NCBI RefSeq assembly: GCF_002949735.1
Contig: NZ_CP026681.1
Span: 7,656,501-7,720,500, forward strand
DNA: 64,000 nucleotides
Origin: Nostoc sp. 'Peltigera membranacea cyanobiont' N6
Lineage (GTDB): Bacteria; Cyanobacteriota; Cyanobacteriia; Cyanobacteriales; Nostocaceae
Direction of reading: 5' to 3'
How positions within the stretch are numbered: the stretch's first letter is position 1; every line of letters starts with the position of its first letter. Below the pieces are notes generated by a model. The model did not search any database. It saw only the letters and a program-made list of their open reading frames with translations, and was not told where the DNA came from. Position numbers and translations under genes: made by a program. Shown in pieces: positions 7,987-16,900 of this stretch.

Positions 7987-10900
7987 CTAAATCGGTAGCT
8001 GGATCGCAAATTCAGTACCTTCGCCTGGTTTAGAATCTACCTCGATCGCTCCTCCATGTTTCTCTGTGACAATCTGACGCGCGATCGCTAATCCTAATCC
8101 CGTACCTTTCCCTACAGCTTTTGTCGTAAATAAGTGGTCAAAAATCTTTTCTTTTACTTCTTCACTCATTCCCTTGCCATTATCAGCAATAGAAATTTTC
8201 ACACCTTTATTTTCTAGGGAGGTTTTAATTGTAATTCGGTTAGGATTAGACTTAATTTCCTCAAAACTTCGCCCAGTATTTGCTTCTTCCAGAGCATCAA
8301 TTGCATTAGCAATAATATTCATAAATACCTGATTTAATTGCCCCGGAAAGCATTGTATTTTGGGCAATTTCCCATATTCGCTTATAACTTCAATTGCTGG
8401 GCGTAGTTCGTTTTCTTTGAGGCGATGTTTCAGAATTAAAATTGTACTTTCGATACCTTCATGGATATTAAATGCAACTTTGTAATCTTTGTCACCACGG
8501 GAAAAAGTTCTTAAACTAGTGCTGATATTTTTGAGGCGATCGCACGCCATCACCATTGAATTAATAATTTTTGGTAAATCTTCTAAGGTATAATTTAAGT
8601 CTATTTCTTCAGCATGGTCAATAATTTTATCGCCCGGATGGGGGAGACTTTCTTGATATAGTTTTAAGTGTTCAACAAGATCGGCAATGGTGGGTTGAGT
8701 TTGTTTGAGGCTGGCAGAAATAAAGCCCAAAGGATTATTCATTTCATGGGCTACCCCTGCAACTAAATTACCCAATGCAGACATTTTCTCGCTCTGAACC
8801 ATTTTTAATTGTGCTTGTTGTAAATCTTCTAAAGCTGTTCCGAGTGCTTGGGATTTTGCTGTTACCGCTGCTTCGGCTTGTTTGCGATCGCTAATATTAA
8901 TAGTTGTCCCAACTACGCGATAAACTTTGCCCGTCTCATCTTTTAATGGACTAAGTGTGGTTAACCACCAAATTTTCTGGTCATTAAATGTTAGACATTC
9001 TTCATAGGTGACGGGTATTCCGGTTTGGAAACAATGCAGATATTTTTGCTCGACTGCTGCACCTTCATCAGAACCGATTACTTCTTGCGGAGTTTTACCC
9101 AGCACTTGGGAAGCCGAGATACCAACCGCTAATTCGCACGATTTACTCCATCCTGTGTACTCATACCTACCATTATCTCGGATATCAGTTACAAAGATCA
9201 GACAGCCGACACCTTCGTAAATACTACTGAGGAACTTTCCTCGCTCCTGGAGATGATTATATAATTGGGCATTTTCCAAAGAAATCGCCGCTTGAGTGCA
9301 GAGGAGATTTAACACAGAAAGGCGATCGCTAGTAAATACTCCTTGAGTCAGTTGATTTTCTAGGTAAACAATCCCCACCAAATGTCCTTGATTAATAATC
9401 GGGGTACATAACACACTCTGGGGTTGTGAGGAGTGCATATATTCCCCAATTACTCCAGGAATATCTGTTTGACAATTATCTATAACAACTGTTTGCTTGG
9501 TATTTTTGACGTAATGGATAATATTTACGGGAATATCTTGACAATTGTCTAGTAATTGTGATTTGAGGATAGTTTGTATTTCCTCATCCTCAATAAAGGT
9601 AATTGCTCGTACTTGCCAAGTATCATCTTGGGGAAGAATTAGTGCAGATTTCTTCGCGCCAGAGTTTTCTAGAATAATCCGGGTGAGGCTGGCAATAAGT
9701 TGATTTAATTCTAGAGAACTGGAAATAACTTGAGCCGCTTTGAGAACTGAGGTAAAATCTAGAGCATCGGAAATACTGGTGCTGCCAGCGCTAGAAGTGC
9801 GAGTGGAAGAAGAAGTTCCACGAAAAGCAATAGTTTCTGAGGGGTTGAGGTTGATTCGTTGCTGTTGCAGAATGGGTTGCAGTAGCTGGGGATAGCGTTT
9901 TTCTAAATCTTCCACTTTGGCTTTTGCACCCCAGTGAGCGTAACAGTAATATGCTTGTTGCATATATGCTTGAGCAACTTTTTCTTTGCCCCAGTCAAGG
10001 TAAAATTTCGCTGCTAGATCGTTGCTAAGTGCTTCTTCTTGGATGTAACCGTTTTCTTTGGCGAGGGAGATGGCGCGATCGTAATGTTCAAGTGCTTCTG
10101 CTTTATTGCCCAACACCCGTTGTTTTTCAGCCTCAATTAAATGCCATTTATGCAGATAATTCATGGGCGCGTTTTGTGCCGATTGATGTACAATAGTTTG
10201 ATGAGTGGCCACAACAGTAAGCATTTCGGCTTGCTCCGATTCTGGCTGGCTAAGGATGAGTGCCAGGTGCGTTAGTGCAGCATAAAAATGGAAAATGGGA
10301 ATAAAAACCAATCCCGATACTGCCATTAAATAGAACTTGACTTGGGTGATGTAGTCGAGTGCAGCCTGATAGTTGCCAAAGTAGTAGGCAAGCATCAGTT
10401 TGTAGATGTAGACAATGGCAATCGTTGTGAGATCGTTATCCTGCTGATGCTTCGGCAGCATCAAAGTTTCGTCGTAGGCAGTGCCAATTAAGCAATCTGC
10501 TTGGCTCACCGTTTCTCTTAGATGCTGTACCACTTGCCCCGTTATGTTCAAATGAATATGCGCCGAATCTTGTTTCATCTGAGTTAGGGCACTATTGTAA
10601 GCAGCCAATTCGGATGCCAAAATGTTTAGGTCTACACCTGCGAAAAGCGAACTATTCATGGAAGCTACTATGTTGTAGCCAGCGTTGAGAAAATCGCCTG
10701 TTTCCACGCCAGCTATGTAGCCATCTTTGAGCATCGGTATCGCTGCTCTTAGTGCTTCCTGGCGATGTTGGATGAAAGCCCCAAACAGGTTGAGAGTGAA
10801 TGACTTTCTTGTTTGATCGTTCACTTGTTCCAGCAGTGAGAGGGCTAATTTACCAAACTCATAGCCTGTTTCAACTTCGCCGAAAAAGGCACACAGCACC

Positions 10901-13836
10901 ATTCCATGAATCGCATATCCTACCATTGAGATGGGTGCATTCCCAAACTGGAGCGATAACTTCACCATAGTTGCACTCAAGAGGGGCAGTAACTCTGGCA
11001 TTCCCTGAATCGCTGGTGGAAACAAGATTCCTAATAGTTGCATTGCGGCTTGGGCGGTGCGATCGCTCATGGTGGGTAAATTAACCAAGGCAGACAGATC
11101 GTTGCCGTTTTGAAGGCTTGCAATATCTTGTAGAACTTTGGCAACTTGAGCTTCATCTGTTGCATTCGGGAGATCCACTCCTAATTGACTTAGTGCTTCT
11201 CTTCCCACAGCGATCGCTTTTAACATTTGGCTGCAAGCCGTTTGTACCGTGATTTGAATTTCGTAAATTTTCACTTTGTCGAAAATTGTCTGCGCCTGCT
11301 GCAATACCAAGGCTGCTAGCTGTTCCATGCCTTCATAGTCACCATTCAAATAGGCAATTTCCACAGCTGCAACATACAGATTCAAAGTCAATTCATACCG
11401 ATCTTGCCAGCAGTTTGTCTCAAGTAGCTTAATTCCCGTTTGTAAATAAACCCTTGCTGCTGCGTAAGCTGTGGAGTTTCTCGCCTTCACTCCCGCTTGC
11501 AAATTCAGTTTAGCTAATGCAAGGCGATCGCTTGATTGAGTAATTAATTCTTGCCCTAAATTTAAATGCCCAACAATATCAAACAGTTTTTCCTCTTGTT
11601 GTATTTGAGAGGAATTTTGTAGAAGTAATTCGCCAATTTTGAGATGAGTTGCTTGTTTTTGACGATCGGGGATTAGAGAATAGGCAGCTTGTTGCACTCT
11701 GTCATGTAAAAATCTATATTTAGCTAATTTTTTATTGGTATTTTCATTTGACAGCGCCAATCGATTGCCGTCTTCTCCCTGATAAAACTTATAAATATCA
11801 CTAATAGGTAAAATCAACCCTTCTTGCAAAGATTTCCATAAATTAGCAGCCGTTTCAATTTCTGATTGTTCCGAAACAATCGCCAAAGTTGCTAAATCAA
11901 ATTTATTGCCAATACAAGCAGCTAATTGCAACAGATATTGAGTTGATTGAGGCAAGTTTCGCAATTGAAATGCCATAAAATGAACAACATTATCTGTAAT
12001 TGCTTGCTGATTTATTTGCGTCAGATCGCATTGCCAATTTCCCGTAGTTTCACCTTGAGAAGGGAAGGTTGGAGGGATGAATTTAATGAACCCATCTTGA
12101 TGTAATGCCTTAAGAAACTGGATAGCAAAAAACGGATTGCCTTCAGTCTTTTGAGATATCAGTAGAGAAATAGGTAATGCCGAACTTTCTCCACATTTAA
12201 GTGTGTCAGCCACTAATTGATTCACTTGGACTTGACTTAACGGTGCTAAAGTAATCGTATTAATAATGGCTTGTGTTTTTTGGATATCATTCAAAGCCAA
12301 GATTAGCGGATGTGTTGGGTTGACTTCGTTATCACGATAAGCACCAATTAAAAAAAGATAACCTGTATCAGCCATCAATAACTGCATTAACATCAGTGAT
12401 GCCAAATCAGCCCATTGCAAGTCATCTAAAAACATCACTAATGGATGCGCCTCAGTAGCAAAGACTTGGGTAAACTTTTGAAATAATAAATTAAATCGAT
12501 TTCGTGCCGCAGTTCCTGATAATTCTGTAGTAGGTGGTTGTTGACCAATAATTCGTTCTAATTCGGGGATGACTTCAATAATTACTTGTCCATTATCGCC
12601 GACAGCTTCTAAAATTTTGGTTTTAAATTGCTGGATCTGAGCATCGCTTTCTGTTAATAATTGTGCCATTAAATCCCGGAAGGCTTGCACAAATGCCGAA
12701 AAGGGAATATTTCGCTGAAATTGGTCATATTTGCCTTTGATAAAATAACCGCGTTGCCGAACAATAGGTTTATGAACTTCGTTCACCACCGCAGTTTTAC
12801 CAATACCCGAAAAACCAGCTACTAGCATTATTTCAGTTGCACCAAGACTAACTCTTTCAAATGCTTGAAGTAGGGTTGATACTTCGGTTTCTCGTCCATA
12901 GAGTTTATCGGGAATAATAAAGCGATCGCACACATCCCTTTGGGCAATTTGAAAGCTCTCAATCTTACCAGTCTCTTGGAGCTGAGTTAAACAATTTTCT
13001 AAATCAAATTTAATTCCTAATGCATTTTGATAGCGGTCTTCAGGATTTTTAGCGATTAATTTGCTGACAAGATCGCAAAGAACTTGGGGAATCTCTCTTC
13101 CCTTTCCCCCTTTCCCTATTTCCCTTAAATTGGGTGCTGCTTTAGCAATATGACAATGCACTAACTCCATCAGATCATTTGATTGAAAGGGTAATTCTCC
13201 TGTAAGTAATTCATAGAAAGTTATACCCAAAGAATAGAAGTCAGTGCGGTAATCAATCCCGCGATTCATTCTTCCTGTTTGTTCAGGAGAAATATAACTA
13301 AGTGTCCCCTGTAACATATTAGGACTGATGAGTGTTTGAGTTTCTCGTGGTAGGAGGGATGCAATACTAAAGTCAATTAATTTAACTTGTTTGGTTTCGG
13401 GATTAATTAAAATATTCGCGGGTTTAATATCTTTATGAATAATGCGATCGCGGTAGAGTATATCTAAGGTGTTGCAAAGTGCGATCGCTATCTGTAAAAA
13501 CTCTTCTAGAGACGCGATATATCGCGTCTCTATACCAGCAAAATAATCTTTGAGAGAAATCCCCCCAAAGTCTTCCATCACCAACACATAGCCATTTTGA
13601 TACGGTTGGAGACTATAGGTTTGGATAATTAAGGGTGAGTTAAGATTTTTGGCAATGGTGTATTGATTGCGAAACTGCAAGAGTTCGCTAAAAGTAGGAT
13701 ATGGATTTTTCAGCAGTTTAATCACTACGGGTAATGAGTCAGCCTCTCGATACCCTCGATAAACTAGGGTTCTGGAACCGTTGTAGAGTTCTTCACCGAT
13801 CTGATATCCGGGAATACTGACAATAGTGTGAAGCAT
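7987..13836 (-). CDS. Giant Ser/Thr kinase - AAA/TPR - GAF - PAS - histidine kinase
   Basis: A 1949-residue soluble signalling protein with two kinase activities. Residues about 1-290 are a Ser/Thr kinase (VIKLL lysine, catalytic loop HKDIKPAN at about 135, metal motif DFS instead of DFG, SPEQTGRMNRGIDYRTDFYS). About 310-650 is an AAA ATPase (Walker A GFSGIGKTAVV near 340, Walker B MFLDDLQWAD). About 700-1330 is helical and TPR-like. GAF is at about 1370-1530, PAS at about 1535-1650, the H-box GVAHEMNNPLG near 1693, and HATPase (NQVFMNIIANAIDAL, DNGKGM, GKGTGLGLAIA) forms the C-terminus. This architecture matches the Hstk dual-kinase family of heterocystous cyanobacteria. Its partner gene immediately upstream is a paralog lacking the PAS domain. 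Signal and targets are unknown. Confidence 0.93.
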   Translation of the reverse strand: MLHTIVSIPGYQIGEELYNGSRTLVYRGYREADSLPVVIKLLKNPYPTFSELLQFRNQYTIAKNLNSPLIIQTYSLQPYQNGYVLVMEDFGGISLKDYFAGIETRYIASLEEFLQIAIALCNTLDILYRDRIIHKDIKPANILINPETKQVKLIDFSIASLLPRETQTLISPNMLQGTLSYISPEQTGRMNRGIDYRTDFYSLGITFYELLTGELPFQSNDLMELVHCHIAKAAPNLREIGKGGKGREIPQVLCDLVSKLIAKNPEDRYQNALGIKFDLENCLTQLQETGKIESFQIAQRDVCDRFIIPDKLYGRETEVSTLLQAFERVSLGATEIMLVAGFSGIGKTAVVNEVHKPIVRQRGYFIKGKYDQFQRNIPFSAFVQAFRDLMAQLLTESDAQIQQFKTKILEAVGDNGQVIIEVIPELERIIGQQPPTTELSGTAARNRFNLLFQKFTQVFATEAHPLVMFLDDLQWADLASLMLMQLLMADTGYLFLIGAYRDNEVNPTHPLILALNDIQKTQAIINTITLAPLSQVQVNQLVADTLKCGESSALPISLLISQKTEGNPFFAIQFLKALHQDGFIKFIPPTFPSQGETTGNWQCDLTQINQQAITDNVVHFMAFQLRNLPQSTQYLLQLAACIGNKFDLATLAIVSEQSEIETAANLWKSLQEGLILPISDIYKFYQGEDGNRLALSNENTNKKLAKYRFLHDRVQQAAYSLIPDRQKQATHLKIGELLLQNSSQIQQEEKLFDIVGHLNLGQELITQSSDRLALAKLNLQAGVKARNSTAYAAARVYLQTGIKLLETNCWQDRYELTLNLYVAAVEIAYLNGDYEGMEQLAALVLQQAQTIFDKVKIYEIQITVQTACSQMLKAIAVGREALSQLGVDLPNATDEAQVAKVLQDIASLQNGNDLSALVNLPTMSDRTAQAAMQLLGILFPPAIQGMPELLPLLSATMVKLSLQFGNAPISMVGYAIHGMVLCAFFGEVETGYEFGKLALSLLEQVNDQTRKSFTLNLFGAFIQHRQEALRAAIPMLKDGYIAGVETGDFLNAGYNIVASMNSSLFAGVDLNILASELAAYNSALTQMKQDSAHIHLNITGQVVQHLRETVSQADCLIGTAYDETLMLPKHQQDNDLTTIAIVYIYKLMLAYYFGNYQAALDYITQVKFYLMAVSGLVFIPIFHFYAALTHLALILSQPESEQAEMLTVVATHQTIVHQSAQNAPMNYLHKWHLIEAEKQRVLGNKAEALEHYDRAISLAKENGYIQEEALSNDLAAKFYLDWGKEKVAQAYMQQAYYCYAHWGAKAKVEDLEKRYPQLLQPILQQQRINLNPSETIAFRGTSSSTRTSSAGSTSISDALDFTSVLKAAQVISSSLELNQLIASLTRIILENSGAKKSALILPQDDTWQVRAITFIEDEEIQTILKSQLLDNCQDIPVNIIHYVKNTKQTVVIDNCQTDIPGVIGEYMHSSQPQSVLCTPIINQGHLVGIVYLENQLTQGVFTSDRLSVLNLLCTQAAISLENAQLYNHLQERGKFLSSIYEGVGCLIFVTDIRDNGRYEYTGWSKSCELAVGISASQVLGKTPQEVIGSDEGAAVEQKYLHCFQTGIPVTYEECLTFNDQKIWWLTTLSPLKDETGKVYRVVGTTINISDRKQAEAAVTAKSQALGTALEDLQQAQLKMVQSEKMSALGNLVAGVAHEMNNPLGFISASLKQTQPTIADLVEHLKLYQESLPHPGDKIIDHAEEIDLNYTLEDLPKIINSMVMACDRLKNISTSLRTFSRGDKDYKVAFNIHEGIESTILILKHRLKENELRPAIEVISEYGKLPKIQCFPGQLNQVFMNIIANAIDALEEANTGRSFEEIKSNPNRITIKTSLENKGVKISIADNGKGMSEEVKEKIFDHLFTTKAVGKGTGLGLAIARQIVTEKHGGAIEVDSKPGEGTEFAIQLPI
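13510..13529. repeat. 20-bp palindrome AGACGCGAT-AT-ATCGCGTCT inside a kinase gene
   Basis: A perfect palindrome with 9-bp arms lies within the Ser/Thr kinase domain coding region, near residue 105 (ETRYIASLEE). The same palindrome, with different central bases, occurs at 18984-19003 in the paralog and in intergenic DNA at 21291-21310 and 55201-55220. Confidence 0.85.
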
Positions 13837-13913
13837 ACTACTAAATCTTTAAGACTTTCAGATTTAGTATTCCCAGATACCTGAATTCTTTTACCAAAAA
13901 GAGCCAAAAATAA

Positions 13914-16900
13914 TTATACCGGAATTTCAATTACAAATTCTGTACCCTGACCCATAACTGAGTTAAAGCTCAATTTTCCGCCGTGGGTTTCTTCAACGAT
14001 TTGCCGAGCGATCGCTAATCCTAATCCTGTACCTTTACCCACAGCTTTGGTAGTAAATAAGTGGTCAAAAATCTTTTGTTTTACCGATTCACTCATCCCT
14101 TTACCGTTATCTGCGATCGCAATTTTCACACTTTTATTTTTTAAGGAGATTTTAATTGTAATTCTGTTGGGATTTGATTTAATTTCTCTAAAACTCCGCC
14201 CCATATTTGATTCATCCAGCGCATCAATTGCATTTGCCAAAATATTCATAAATACCTGATTCAATTGCCCAGGAAAACATTCAACCTGGGGCAAATTTCC
14301 ATAATCAGTTATCACTTCAATTTCGGGACGTTGTTCGTTTGCTTTGAGGCGATGTTTGAGAATTAAAATTGTGCTGTCTATACCTTCGTGGATATTAAAT
14401 GGCACTTTGTAATCTTTATCTGCACGAGAAAAGGTTCTTAAACTGGTACTAATATTTGTGAGGCGATCGCACGCCATCACCATTGAATCAATTATCTTGG
14501 GTAAATCTTCTAAGCTATAATCTAAGTCAATTTTTTCGGCATGGTGTTTGATTTCATCGCCTGGATTTGGTACACTTTCTTGATGGAGTTTCAAGTGTTC
14601 AACAATATCAGTAAGGGTGGGTTTAGCTTGTTGAAGGCTGGCAGAAATAAAGCCCAAAGGATTATTCATTTCATGGGCTACCCCAGCAACTAAGTTACCC
14701 AATGCAGACATTTTCTCACTTTGGACAATTTGCAGCTGTGCTTGTTGTAAGTCTTCTAATGCAATTCCTGCTTGTTGATACAGTCGAGCATTCTCTAGAG
14801 AAATTGCGGCTTGAGAAGACAATAAGTGAATGACGCTGAGGCGATCGCTGTTAAATACCCCTTGAATCATTTTATTCTCTAGGTAGAGAATCCCCACCAT
14901 AAGCCCTTGATTAATAATCGGAGTACAAAATACACTTTGGGGTTGATGCGACAACATATATTCCCCAATTAAACCAGGAATATCTGTTTTACAACTGTCT
15001 ATAATCACTGTTTGTTGGGTATTTTTGACGTAATGGATAATTTTTACAGGAATATCTTGACAATTGTCTAGTGATTGTGGGCTGAGGCTCGTTTGTATTT
15101 CCTCATTATCAATAAAAGTAATTGCTCGTACTTGCCAAATATTTTCTTGGGGAAGCAGCAGTACAGCTTTGATCGCGCCAGAGTTTTCTAAGATAATCCG
15201 GGTGAGACTGGCGATAAGTGTATCTAATTCCAGAGAACTGGAAATAGCTTGAGCGGCTTTCAGAGCAGAGGTAAAATCTAAAACGTCGGAAATATTGGTG
15301 CCGCCAGTAGTATTCGTGTAAGTAGATGAGAAAGTCCCAGCAAAGCCAATAGTTTCTAAGGGATTGAGATTGAGATTAAGTTTTTGTTGTTTCAGGAGAA
15401 ATTCGAGTAGTTGGGGATAGCGTTTTTCTAAGTCGGTAACTTTGGCTTTTGCTCCCCAACGGGCATAACAGTAGTATGCTTCTTGCATATAGACTTGAGC
15501 GATTTTTTCTTTACCGCATTCGAGGTAAAATTTAGCCGCGAGTTCGTTTGCTAAAGCTTCTTCTTGAATATAGCCGTTTTGTTTTGCCCCCAATATTGCC
15601 AAGTCGTAATATTCTTGTGCTTGAAGTTTATTGCCGAAAATGCGATCGCGTTCTGCTCTAATTAAATCGCATTTGTGTTTAATGTCGGTAGGAACTAATT
15701 TTGCCCGTCGTTCTAGGTTGTGCTGAATTTTGGTAACTCGTTTGAGTAGCTGCTTTTTTCGTTGAGGTGAGGAGTTAGGATAAGCAGCCAATCGCGTTAA
15801 GGCATCATAAAACCAAACAGATATAATACCATTGATGCCAATTAATTCTGGTTCGTAGGGAAGGGAAGCATCTGCGGCATCAAGTGCTACTGAGATATTA
15901 CTAAACAAGTATGCAATAAGTACTTTGAAGCAATAAATAATAGAAAGAAAGACAGCATCATTACTGGCTTGAAAGTGGGGAATTAGCTGTGTTTCATCGC
16001 ACTCTGTGCCAACTAATATATAGGGTTGGGGAGATGCCTCCGTCAGATTTAGCATTACCTGCCGCAGTATAATAATTTGTTGTAGACTCACTTCATCGGG
16101 TATTTCCGTTATCAATGCTTGATGGTAGAGTTCAGAGATTGGTAACAACTCAGTGAGTGGCTTTCCTAAGAAGAAACCTACATTAATTTCAGTGAAGTAT
16201 CCCGTACCTACGAAAGCAAAATCTCCACAATTCAAGGCTGCCTGTTTGCCTTCTTGAATCAAGTGTAAGCTGTTGCTGAGTGGTTGTTGCCAAATTTGGC
16301 TGAAGATTGCTATGCTTACTTTTATTTTTCCTTCAATGTAGAGGTTTGGTAATTTATTTAGTAACTTCAGGGAAAATTGCCCCATTTGATAACTTGCTTC
16401 TAATTCCTGCAAATTTGATAAAATAATGCTATAGATTGTATAAAAACTAGATGACCAGATAGAATTACCCTGTTGAAGAGATTTTTGGACACCCATAAAT
16501 GCCAATAGTGCCATTAATGGCTGCGAACAGAAATATGCTGGATAGGAAATTAAATTGCTAATTCGCAGTACGACAATAGTTTCTGGATTTGTCATCACAG
16601 GTAATTGCAACAGCTTTTCTAAGGAATTACCACGCAATAAAACCTTAGTTTTGATTAATTCTGCCAAAACTTGTAATTTACTTGGCTGCGATGGTAATTT
16701 AATCCCTAACAATTGGAGAAATTCTAAACCCGTATCAATCGACTTTTGATAATTCTTCTGGGCACTATAAGCTTGAATTTGAGCCTCATAAACAGCAAGG
16801 TTATCTACTACCGTTTGGGAATTAAGTTTTACTACCTGCATCAATTGAGTAATTTCTGCAAACCTACCCGTCAGAAATGCTGTACCTGCGGCAATATCAT

